A DNA stretch of 30,605 bases from DASZGL01 sp035938875 (GTDB lineage: Bacteria; Chloroflexota; Dormibacteria; Aeolococcales; Aeolococcaceae), in the NCBI GenBank assembly GCA_035938875.1, contig DASZGL010000111.1:1-30605 (forward strand), written 5' to 3'. Positions 7,727-14,959 of this stretch are shown in pieces; the first letter of the stretch is position 1, and each line of letters opens with the position of its first letter. The translations under genes were made by a program, and so were the position numbers. The notes under the pieces were generated by a model. The model worked only from the letters and a program-made list of their open reading frames with translations. It made no database searches and was not told the origin of the DNA.

Positions 7727-9811
7727 ATGCACCGGCATCGAATCCTGGCCAGCGCGACTCTGGCCATCGCAGTCATCGCTTCGCTCCAGGGCGCCACGCT
7801 GGCGCGCGCGCAAAACGACCCAGGGTCACGGGCGATCCGTTTCCTGCAGGCACAGCAACGCACCGACGGATCGATCGACGGGACCGCCGGCGAGACCGAG
7901 GACACGGTCATCGGCGCCGCCGCCCTCGGCTACGACCCGGGGACGCTGCGCGCGTCGAGCGGCAAGTCGGTGCTCGACTACCTGGCCACCGTCGCCACGG
8001 CGCAGGCAGCCACGACCAGTGCTGGACCGGTGGCCAAGCTGGCCCTGGCGGTGGCTGCCGCCGGACACAGCCCGACGAGTTTCGCGGGCGCCAACCTCAT
8101 CTCGCTGCTGGCGACGACGTACCACCCGGCCACCGGCGCATATGGCGACGGTGCCACGTTCACGCAGTCGCTGGCGATCCTCGCGCAGCGGTCGGCGGCG
8201 GTCACCCCACCGGCGAAGGCGATCACCTACCTGGTGTCGCTGGAGAACAGCGACGGCAGCTGGAACTTCTCCGCGGCCGCGGGACTGCAGGGTGACACCA
8301 ACTCGACGTCGGTTGCGGTGATGGCGCTGGCGGCCGGCGGCGACCACAGTCACGACGCCAAGGTGCTGACCTTCCTCGCCGGTCAGCAGAACAGCGACGG
8401 CGGTTTCCCCTATCAGTCACCGTCGCCGTTCGGCACCGCGAGCGATCCCGACTCCGATGCGCTGGTGCTCGCCGCACTGCGCGCCGTCGGTGCGCACCCC
8501 GAGCGCAGCGGCTGGACCAAGAACGGCCACACGCCTCTCGACAACCTGCTGTCGATGCAGGATTCTGCCAGTGGTGGCTTCATCTTCCCCGGCAACACCG
8601 GCGCCGACGCGTTCACCACCAGCGAGGTGCCCGCGGGCCTGGCGCTGCAACCCTTGCCGGTGGCCTTCCCCGGCGTCGCGACCGGCGGGTTGAGCGCGCA
8701 GGGCGCGGCGGCCGTCAGCGCGCTCAAGTACCTGGCGCGCAGCCAGCGTGGCGACGGGTCGATCGACGGGACCGCCGGTGAGACCGAGGACACCATCCTG
8801 GGCACCGCCGCCGCGGGCTACGACCCGGCGACCCTGGTGGCGGCGAGCGGCGCGTCCGCGTACGACTTTCTCGCCGCTGCCGCCGCGGCGACAGCGGCGA
8901 CGGCGCACGCCAACCCGCACGCGGTCGACGCCGGCAAGGTCGCCAAGCTGATGCTCGCCATCGAAGCAGGGGGCAGAAATCCGGCGAGCTTTGCCGGTCA
9001 TGACCTCGTCGCCGCGCTGAACGGCAGCTACGCGCCGGCGACCGGCGACTACGGTGATGGAGCGACGTTCACACAGTCGCTGGCGATCCTGGCGCTGCAC
9101 TCGACCACAGCGGCGATTCCCGGCATGGCGCGCAGCCACCTGGTGTCGCTGCAGAACGTCGACGGCAGCTGGAATTTCGGCAGCGCCGCCGGACCGCAGG
9201 GCGACACCAATTCGACGTCGATCGCGCTGATGGCGCTGGCCGCCCTGGGCGACCACAGCCATGACGCCAGCGCGCTCAGCTACCTCCACGGTCAGCAGAA
9301 CAGCGACGGCGGGTTCCCCTATCAGTCACCCTCGCCGTTCGGCACCGCCAGCGACCCGGACTCCGATGCGCTGGTCCTCGAAGCGATGATCGCGACCTTC
9401 CAGAGCCCGGGAGCAGCCAGCTGGACGCATGGGGGTCACACGGTGACCGCCAACCTGCTGTCCCTCCAGGATTCTGCCAATGGTGGCTTTATCTTCCCAG
9501 GCAACCCCGGAGCCGACGCCTTCACCACGAGCGAGGTGCCCGCGGGTCTCGAGCGCGTTCCCCTCGGAGCTGTGGCGCGGTTCACGCCGGGGCTGGCCCT
9601 GCTCCCGGCTGCGCCGGCGACGACACCGCCGCCGCCGCCGGCCCCGGTGCGCGCGCCCAACACGGGCGGTGGTCCGGCCGTCGCGGTGGAGCCGGTAGCC
9701 GCGTCGGGCAGCAGCGTCGCCGCCGCCGGCACGGCCGGCACGCTGGCGGCCCTCGTCGCACTGGCGGTGGTGCTCGGCGCCCGGCGAAAGAGGAGGCGGC
9801 GACACAGCTGA
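7727..9811 (+). CDS. Secreted tandem alpha/alpha-toroid (prenyltransferase/squalene-oxidase repeat) protein, candidate corrinoid-binding
   Basis: This is a 694-aa protein. ATG 7727 follows AGGAG by 6 bases. The signal peptide (about residues 1-29) ends in LARAQ. Two homologous units of roughly 275-280 aa follow (7826-8641 and 8714-9550). Each is built of helical-pair repeats with motifs such as SIDGTAGETEDT, GAYGDGATFTQSLAIL, NSDGSWNF, QNSDGGFPYQSPSPFGT and SANGGFIFPG. The GG-x-W/F-x and QxxDGS patterns are those of prenyltransferase/squalene-cyclase alpha-alpha toroids, the fold shared by the barrel domain of intrinsic factor and transcobalamin. Terpene-cyclase catalytic DXDD was not seen. 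The C-terminus has APNTGG, a linker, a membrane helix (about 665-684) and an ARRKRRRR tail, so it is surface-anchored. The first position in a B12-riboswitch ECF operon implies corrinoid capture; this is inference. Confidence 0.85.
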   Translation: MHRHRILASATLAIAVIASLQGATLARAQNDPGSRAIRFLQAQQRTDGSIDGTAGETEDTVIGAAALGYDPGTLRASSGKSVLDYLATVATAQAATTSAGPVAKLALAVAAAGHSPTSFAGANLISLLATTYHPATGAYGDGATFTQSLAILAQRSAAVTPPAKAITYLVSLENSDGSWNFSAAAGLQGDTNSTSVAVMALAAGGDHSHDAKVLTFLAGQQNSDGGFPYQSPSPFGTASDPDSDALVLAALRAVGAHPERSGWTKNGHTPLDNLLSMQDSASGGFIFPGNTGADAFTTSEVPAGLALQPLPVAFPGVATGGLSAQGAAAVSALKYLARSQRGDGSIDGTAGETEDTILGTAAAGYDPATLVAASGASAYDFLAAAAAATAATAHANPHAVDAGKVAKLMLAIEAGGRNPASFAGHDLVAALNGSYAPATGDYGDGATFTQSLAILALHSTTAAIPGMARSHLVSLQNVDGSWNFGSAAGPQGDTNSTSIALMALAALGDHSHDASALSYLHGQQNSDGGFPYQSPSPFGTASDPDSDALVLEAMIATFQSPGAASWTHGGHTVTANLLSLQDSANGGFIFPGNPGADAFTTSEVPAGLERVPLGAVARFTPGLALLPAAPATTPPPPPAPVRAPNTGGGPAVAVEPVAASGSSVAAAGTAGTLAALVALAVVLGARRKRRRRHS
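7826..8641 (+). repeat. Internal duplication, unit 1 of the toroid gene
   Basis: This unit matches 8714-9550 at both protein and DNA level. The offset grows from 888 to 909 bases because unit 2 carries a short insertion rich in Ala, His and Asn. Stretches such as the codons for QNSDGGFPYQSPSPFG differ by only a few bases between the units. Confidence 0.9.
8714..9550 (+). repeat. Internal duplication, unit 2 of the toroid gene
   Basis: This is the second copy of the unit at 7826-8641, from VSALKYLARSQ to FTTSEVPAGL. The DNA-level match is strongest around 9290-9376 against 8381-8467. This suggests recent duplication, strong purifying selection or gene conversion. Confidence 0.9.
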
Positions 9812-9813
9812 CC

Positions 9814-10662
9814 ATGCGTGCGCTCATCACCCGACTGGTGCTCGCCGCGGTGACGGCGGCACCGGCGGTCGCGCTGCTGCCCACCAGCCCGGCTCGCATC
9901 GACTGCGCGGGAGCGGCGGCCACACACCACGCCGGTGTCGTCGTCGAGCACGGCAACGGCAGCGTGCTGACCCGGTGTGTCGCGTTCGGCGGCGACAGCA
10001 TCACCGGATACGACCTGCTCAAGGCGAGCGGCATCCAGTCGTCAACCGCCGACTACGGTGGCTCGCTGGGCCAGGCGGTGTGCCAGATCGACTACGAGCC
10101 ACCGTCGTACCCGCAGAGCTGCTTCAGCAGCGGCGGCTCCTACTGGGCGATCTTCGCCGCGCGCCAGGGGGGCAGCTGGCAGCTGACGTCACGCGGGGTG
10201 TCCAACATGAGCTTCGCCGACGGTGATGTCGAGGGCTTCCGCTACGACGACCAGGGTGGCTCGCTGCCGCCACCAGATCGATCCGCAGCGGGAGCCTGCC
10301 CGCCGCAGCCGCCACCGCCGTCGACGCCCCCACAGTCGGCACCTCCACCGCCGACGCCGGCGCAACATCCGTCGTCCTCGACCCCGGGGACACCCGCCGG
10401 CAATACCGCGGCGCCAGCCGCTCCCGGGGCGGTGGCCCCACCCGCAGCGGGCACCCCACCGGCGTCAGACGCAGAGGCGCCGAGCACCACGCCGGCGGCA
10501 CCGCCGTCGACCCCTGGCGGCGCCCCGGTGGTGGACGCGATCGCCGCCTCACCGGTCGCACCACCTTCCGGCAACGCGGGTGGCTGGATATCCGCATCGA
10601 TCGCCGTGGCCGTGATGCTCAGCGTCCTCGGCTGGCAGGTCGCACGCCGGCCTCGCGGATGA
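9814..10662 (+). CDS. DUF4430-like (transcobalamin beta-domain-like) membrane-anchored protein
   Basis: This 282-aa protein starts 2 bases after the toroid gene. It has a signal peptide (about 1-27), a domain at about 38-152, a Pro/Ala-rich linker (about 152-255) and a C-terminal membrane helix (about 259-275) with an ARRPRG tail. The domain shows the order expected of DUF4430: VVVEHGNGSVLTRCVAF, GYDLLKASGI, YGG..VCQIDYEP, CFSSGGSYWAIF, SWQLTSRGVSNM and ADGDVEGFRY. It carries cysteines 55, 90 and 103. DUF4430-type domains form the beta half of animal intrinsic factor and transcobalamin, which closes over bound cobalamin. Its neighbours are a B12 riboswitch, an alpha-toroid protein and an ECF transporter, so a role in holding or handing over corrinoid is likely. 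The domain assignment is by motif reading, not a profile search. Confidence 0.8.
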   Translation: MRALITRLVLAAVTAAPAVALLPTSPARIDCAGAAATHHAGVVVEHGNGSVLTRCVAFGGDSITGYDLLKASGIQSSTADYGGSLGQAVCQIDYEPPSYPQSCFSSGGSYWAIFAARQGGSWQLTSRGVSNMSFADGDVEGFRYDDQGGSLPPPDRSAAGACPPQPPPPSTPPQSAPPPPTPAQHPSSSTPGTPAGNTAAPAAPGAVAPPAAGTPPASDAEAPSTTPAAPPSTPGGAPVVDAIAASPVAPPSGNAGGWISASIAVAVMLSVLGWQVARRPRG

Positions 10663-11498
10663 GCCCGCGCTGTCTCGCCGCGTGGTCTGCGGCGGCGCTC
10701 ACCACGGCGCTGGTGTCGACGCAGCCCGTGTACCGGCTGCTCACCCTGCTCGCGGCGCTCAACGTGGTGCTGGCGACGGCCCAGCCGCATCGCCGCCTGC
10801 GTCCGCTGCTCGTCGCCACGACGATCGCCATGGCGCTCGCCGTGGTGCTCAACGTTCTCCTCAGCCACACCGGCGACACCGACTTCGCCGCGCTGCCATC
10901 GAGCATCCCGGTGTTCGGTGGACGGCTCACCCTGGAGGCGACCGTCTACGGCGCCGACGCCGCCGTCGGTCTCGCCGGGGCGGTGCTGGCGGTTGCCCCG
11001 CTCAACCTCGCTCTCGAGCCACACGACCTGGTCGACGCGCTGCCGCGGGCGCTGCAGCGCACGGCGATGGCGGCGGCCGCGGCGCTCAACCTGGTGCCCG
11101 GCATCGGACGCAGCTACGTGGCTGTTCGCGATGCCCAGCGCATGCGCGGTCTGCCCGTCCGCGGGGTGCGCGCGCTGCCGGATCTGCTCGTCCCCGTGGC
11201 GCTGTCGGCGATGGAGGACTCGCTGCAGCTTGCCGAGGCGATGGAGGCGCGCGCCTACGGTTCGGGGCCGAGGACGCACTACCGCGTGCGCCGGTTGGCG
11301 GCCGCCGACGTGGCCGTCCTGCTGGCGTCGATGACGGCGCTGTTGATCACCATCGGCGCGCGCGTCAGCGGTGGCGACGACGACTGGTATCCCTATCCGA
11401 CGGTGACGGCGCCGGCGGTCAGCGCGCTGATGCTCACCGCGTGCCTGCTTCTGCTCACTCCGGTGATGGCGTGGCGACGGTCGAGATCCGCGGCCTGA
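10659..11498 (+). CDS. ecfT: ECF transporter transmembrane component T (EcfT)
   Basis: This 279-aa integral membrane protein has about six hydrophobic helices. It carries two coupling-helix motifs of the EcfT family with the expected Ala-Arg-Gly pattern: AQRMRG at 159-164 and AMEARAYG at 194-201. These contact the two ATPase domains and turn ATP hydrolysis into toppling of the S component. The ATG overlaps the stop of the DUF4430-like gene (ATGA), and the 3' end overlaps the ATPase gene by 28 bases, so translation is probably coupled. All the pieces of one ECF importer follow in order, suggesting a dedicated (group I) rather than a shared system. Confidence 0.9.
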   Translation: MSPRCLAAWSAAALTTALVSTQPVYRLLTLLAALNVVLATAQPHRRLRPLLVATTIAMALAVVLNVLLSHTGDTDFAALPSSIPVFGGRLTLEATVYGADAAVGLAGAVLAVAPLNLALEPHDLVDALPRALQRTAMAAAAALNLVPGIGRSYVAVRDAQRMRGLPVRGVRALPDLLVPVALSAMEDSLQLAEAMEARAYGSGPRTHYRVRRLAAADVAVLLASMTALLITIGARVSGGDDDWYPYPTVTAPAVSALMLTACLLLLTPVMAWRRSRSAA

Positions 11499-13021
11499 CT
11501 CACCGCTATGCGGGGACGGCGAGCGCCGCGTTGCGCCATGTCGACCTGGTGCTCGACGGCGGGTTGACCGTTCTCGCGGGCAGCTCGGGGAGTGGCAAGT
11601 CGACGCTGCTGCGCGTGTTCAACGGACTGGTCCCGCACTTTCACGGTGGCAGGATCTCGGGCCACGCCACCGTGGCCGGCAGCGATGTGCTGCACACGCC
11701 GACGCGACGCCTGGCGCGAGGAGTGAGCTTCGTCTTCCAGGATCCCGAGACCCAGTTCATGGGTGGGTCGGTGGAGCGTGAGGTGGCCTTCGCGCTGGAG
11801 AACCTCTGCGTCCCGCGCGGCGAGATGATCGACCGGGTCGATCACGCTCTCGACGCCGCCGGCGCCACCCATCTCCGTAGACGCGCGGTGGCCGCGCTCT
11901 CTGGCGGCGAGCGTCAGCGGGTTGCCGTCGCCGCGGCACTGGCGATGCAGCCCGCGCTGCTCGTTCTCGACGAGCCGACCTCGCAGCTCGACGCAGCCGC
12001 CGCGGCGTCGCTTGTCGTCCTGGCGCGGCGCAGCGCCGACGAGGGCACCACCGTTGTTGTTGCCGAACATCGCCTCGAGCACCTCCTCGGCGTCGCCGAC
12101 TCTCTGATGGTCCTCGACCACGGCGAGCTCGACGGTCCGGCTCCGCCGTCGCACCTCGCCGGCAGGCTGGCGGCGCCTCCGCAGGTGGTGCGGTTGGGGA
12201 TGAGCGCGGCCTGGCTGCCGCTGCCGCTGCGTACCGAGGAGGTCCGCGCGCGGCTGCGCGGCCTGCGGCCTCTGCCGGCGCCGGCGCCGCGGCTGCGTGA
12301 CGCGGCCTGGACGCTCAGCGGCGTCAGCGTCACCGCAGCGGGTCCGCGGGGCGCTCCGCTGCTCGAGTCGGTTGACGTCGCCGGAGGCGTCGGCGAGGTC
12401 ATCGTCCTCATGGGACCCAACGGTGGCGGCAAGACCACGCTGCTGCGCGTCATCGCCGGGTTGTTGCCACCACTGACGGGAACCGTCGAGCGAAGCGGTG
12501 AGCGCTGTGCCTACCTGCCGCAGAACCCGATGGCGATGTTGCACCGGCCCACCGTGCGCGATGAGCTGGAGCTCACCCTGCGCCATGTCCGTTCAGCCGA
12601 CCGCGCCGTCGCCGCCGAGCTGCTCGCCCGCTTGGGCCTGACGTCCCACGCCGAGCGGTCACCGCGTGACCTGAGCAGCGGCGAGCGGCAGCGCGCCGCC
12701 ATCGCCGCCGTGCTCTGTGGCTCGCCGGCCGTCGCCCTGCTCGACGAGCCCACCAGGGGCATGGATGGAGATAGCCGCGCCGCGCTGTGCGGAGTTGTTC
12801 GCCGTCTCGCGGCACGGGGAACCTCGGTGGTGCTGGCGACGCACGATCCCGAGCTCGCCGCCGACGTCGCTGACCGTGTCCTCGAGGTGGCTTTCGGCGC
12901 CGTGCGCGAGCTCGGCCCTCCGCGGCGCGCGCTCAGCGGCAGCTCGCCCTACGCGACCCAGCTCGGCGGACTGCTCGAGCTGGGCCCGGTCACCGTCGAG
13001 GAGGCGCTGGCGTGCGTCTGA
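11471..13021 (+). CDS. Fused double-domain ECF ATPase (EcfA-EcfA')
   Basis: This 516-aa protein holds two ABC ATPase domains in one chain. Domain 1 has Walker A GSSGSGKS (37-44), Q-loop VFQDPETQF, signature LSGGERQR near 142 and Walker B LLVLDEPTS. Domain 2 has Walker A GPNGGGKT (about 315-322), Q-loop YLPQNP, signature LSSGERQR (about 401) and LLDEPTRGMD. Both sites look competent. VFQDPETQF is the form typical of ECF/cobalt-type ATPases. I chose GTG 11471 because ATVEIRGLTHRYAG is the natural ABC start; the same frame is open far upstream, but that part is a shadow of ecfT. It overlaps ecfT by 28 bases and the S-component gene by 10 bases. It would power uptake with EcfT and the S component. 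Confidence 0.93.
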   Translation: MATVEIRGLTHRYAGTASAALRHVDLVLDGGLTVLAGSSGSGKSTLLRVFNGLVPHFHGGRISGHATVAGSDVLHTPTRRLARGVSFVFQDPETQFMGGSVEREVAFALENLCVPRGEMIDRVDHALDAAGATHLRRRAVAALSGGERQRVAVAAALAMQPALLVLDEPTSQLDAAAAASLVVLARRSADEGTTVVVAEHRLEHLLGVADSLMVLDHGELDGPAPPSHLAGRLAAPPQVVRLGMSAAWLPLPLRTEEVRARLRGLRPLPAPAPRLRDAAWTLSGVSVTAAGPRGAPLLESVDVAGGVGEVIVLMGPNGGGKTTLLRVIAGLLPPLTGTVERSGERCAYLPQNPMAMLHRPTVRDELELTLRHVRSADRAVAAELLARLGLTSHAERSPRDLSSGERQRAAIAAVLCGSPAVALLDEPTRGMDGDSRAALCGVVRRLAARGTSVVLATHDPELAADVADRVLEVAFGAVRELGPPRRALSGSSPYATQLGGLLELGPVTVEEALACV

Positions 13022-13818
13022 GCGTTCGCTCGCGCGTGCTCACCGGGCTGTGGCTGACAGCGATGTCAGCCGCTGGGGCGCTGCTCTTCGCCTGGCCCTT
13101 CCTCGGCGCCGGTCTGCCCTCGGCCACCCCGGCCATGGCCGTCGCGGTCGGCGCCGCGTTCACCCTGATCGCCGTCGAAACGGGGACTCGCCGGCTCGAC
13201 TCCCGCGCGCTCGCGCTGCTCGCCGCCCTGGCCGCCCTCGACGCCGCCCTTCGCCTTGCCCTGGTGTTCGGCATCGGGGGATTCAGCCCCATGTTCCTGC
13301 TCATCCTCTGCGCCGGTTACGTCTTCGGTCCGGCGTATGGATTCCTCGTCGGCGCGGCCTCGATGCTGCTCTCCGCCCTGGCCACCGGTGGCGTCGGACC
13401 CTGGCTGCCCTACGAGACATTCGCCGCCGGCTGGGTCGGGGTCGCCGGCGGCGCTGTCGGGCTCGGCAGGTCGGGGACGCCGGGGCGATCGGATCTCGTC
13501 CGGCTCGCCGTGGTCGGAGTTGCCGCCGGGTTCGTCTACGGCGCGGTCATGGACGTGTGGGACTGGACGTTCTTCCGTGGCGCGACCGACTTCGGCTGGG
13601 TGCCGGGGCTCTCCCCGGGCGACGCCGCGGCGCGCTTCGCCCGCTACTACATGGCCACGTCGGCGGTCTACGACAGCTTCCGCGCCGCCGGCAACGTGCT
13701 GATGATCGTCGTCGTCGGTCTTCCCGTCCTGCATGCGATGCGCCGCTTCCGCAGCCGCTTCGAGGTCGAGGAGGTCGCCGGCACCGACACGCTCGAGGGG
13801 GCGGCCGGCCTCGCCTGA
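13012..13818 (+). CDS. ECF transporter S component (substrate-binding membrane protein), probable corrinoid specificity
   Basis: This 268-aa polytopic protein has about six membrane helices. The stretch GGFSPMFLLILCAGYVFGPAYGFLVGAASMLLSAL is characteristic of ECF S components, as is the later FVYGAVMDVWDWTFF region. The S component sets the substrate of an ECF importer. Here the B12 riboswitch and the neighbouring capture proteins point to cobalamin or another corrinoid, but the sequence itself does not prove this. The GTG start at 13012 overlaps the end of the ATPase gene. It is the last gene of the operon and ends 13 bases before the convergent methyltransferase. Confidence 0.88.
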   Translation: MRLSVRSRVLTGLWLTAMSAAGALLFAWPFLGAGLPSATPAMAVAVGAAFTLIAVETGTRRLDSRALALLAALAALDAALRLALVFGIGGFSPMFLLILCAGYVFGPAYGFLVGAASMLLSALATGGVGPWLPYETFAAGWVGVAGGAVGLGRSGTPGRSDLVRLAVVGVAAGFVYGAVMDVWDWTFFRGATDFGWVPGLSPGDAAARFARYYMATSAVYDSFRAAGNVLMIVVVGLPVLHAMRRFRSRFEVEEVAGTDTLEGAAGLA

Positions 13819-13831
13819 GCGCCGCTCGCCC

Positions 13832-14572
13832 TCAGCGCCGCTCGAGGACCAGGAGATGGGAGAGCCCCATCACGTCGAAGGGCGTACCCTCGGCGCGATG
13901 CAGGGTGTCGCGCAGCACCCGTCCCGGCGCACCCAGGCGGCGGGCGACGTTGTCGTAGCCACCGAAGATGCGCGTGATGGAGATCTCGCGCACGGGCAGG
14001 TCGCGGAAGAGTCGCCGCAGGCGGCGCCTGGTATAGGTGCGGACGTGCGGGGCCAGCCGGTTGCGCAGCGGATCGGGAAGATAGTTGACCAGGGGCACGT
14101 TGCCGAAACGGTATCGCCCGCGCCAGTAGACACCATGCTGCTCCACGGGGTACCAGCGATTTGGACAGAAGAGGACAATACGTCCGCCGCTTCGCAGCAC
14201 CCGCACCATCTCCCGCGCCGACTCGGCGTCGTCGGCGACGTGCTCGATCACCTCGTTGCTCAGCACCACGTCGAAGCTGCCGTCGGCGAAAGGCAGATGC
14301 TCGTTGGCGGCGTTGACCACCAGCGGTGCATCAAGCCGCGCCGCCGCCTCGACCGCACGGGGCAGGTCGTACTCGAGCCCGATGACTGAGGCGGCGAGCT
14401 GCTCCAGCTTCTCCACGTAGCGACCCACCCCGCAGCCGATCTCCAGCACACGCGCGTCGCTCAGACGTGGCGCCGCGGCGCGGATCATCTCCAGGCGGCG
14501 CTGCTGCCCCGAGCGCCAGACGTAGGACGGCTCGCCGCAGCTGGCCGCCTTGTCGCGCAGCGGCGCGGTCAA
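13832..14572 (-). CDS. SAM-dependent class I methyltransferase
   Basis: This 246-aa protein has a Methyltransf_11/25-type core: motif I VLEIGCGVGRYVEKL, acidic end of beta2 in GLEYD, FADGSFDVVLSNEVIEHV (post-I and motif II) and LRSGGRIVLFCPNRWYP. The C-terminal part (YRFGNVPLVNYLPDPLRN...RRRLRRLF) resembles methyltransferases found in glycan or lipid clusters, but the acceptor is unknown. The proposed start is a TTG at 14572 whose TTGA overlaps the gcvH stop, preceded by GAAGGA. No ATG or GTG stands at a sensible place, and the frame upstream of 14572 is a shadow of gcvH. It is likely co-translated with gcvH, though a role in glycine cleavage is not expected. Confidence 0.82.
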   Translation of the reverse strand: MTAPLRDKAASCGEPSYVWRSGQQRRLEMIRAAAPRLSDARVLEIGCGVGRYVEKLEQLAASVIGLEYDLPRAVEAAARLDAPLVVNAANEHLPFADGSFDVVLSNEVIEHVADDAESAREMVRVLRSGGRIVLFCPNRWYPVEQHGVYWRGRYRFGNVPLVNYLPDPLRNRLAPHVRTYTRRRLRRLFRDLPVREISITRIFGGYDNVARRLGAPGRVLRDTLHRAEGTPFDVMGLSHLLVLERR

Positions 14573-14949
14573 TGTCCTTCGGTCAGGCCGGTATACGCCG
14601 CCTCGTCGAGGAGCGCAGCGGCGGACTCGTCGACGTCGCTGAGCTGCAGCATCCAACCCTCGCCGTAGGGATCGCTGTTGACTGTCTCCGGCGCGTCGGT
14701 GAGCGCGGTGTTGACCTTGGCGACACGACCGCCGACGGGCGCGTAGAGATCGCTCGCGGCCTTCACCGACTCGATCACCCCGAAGCGATCGCCGCTGCGC
14801 AGGACGGTGTCGACGTCGGGGAGCTCGAGAAAGATGACGTCGCCGAGCTGCGCCTGCGCGTAGTCGGTGATCCCCACGCGGGTGACACCGTCGACAGTCG
14901 CCACCCACTCGTGTGACGAGGTGAATCGGTAGGAACTCAGGTCGGGCAC
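14569..14949 (-). CDS. gcvH: Glycine cleavage system H protein
   Basis: This 126-aa lipoyl carrier protein shuttles the aminomethyl group between GcvP, GcvT and the L protein. It has the usual YRFTSSHEWV start, VGITDYAQAQLGDVIFLELP, the lipoylation site Lys63 in FGVIESVKAASDLYAPVGG, and NSDPYGEGWML. Length and motifs are complete. The GTG start at 14949 has GAGGAG 6 bases upstream. It follows gcvT by 10 bases and overlaps the methyltransferase. gcvP and lpd are not in the window. Confidence 0.96.
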   Translation of the reverse strand: MPDLSSYRFTSSHEWVATVDGVTRVGITDYAQAQLGDVIFLELPDVDTVLRSGDRFGVIESVKAASDLYAPVGGRVAKVNTALTDAPETVNSDPYGEGWMLQLSDVDESAAALLDEAAYTGLTEGH

Positions 14950-14959
14950 TGCCTGCTCC

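Noticed and set aside
9646..9811. True sortase LPXTG signal in the toroid protein
   Set aside because: APNTGG lacks the Leu and lies about 20 residues before the membrane helix, unlike a normal sorting signal; kept only as a possibility.
10682..11470. Upstream extension of the EcfA-EcfA' frame across ecfT
   Set aside because: The sequence is Arg/Gly/Ala-rich shadow of ecfT; the ABC domain starts naturally at GTG 11471.
13818..13843. Direct repeat AGCGCCGCTC twice between convergent genes
   Set aside because: Short, partly coding, and GC-rich; likely chance.
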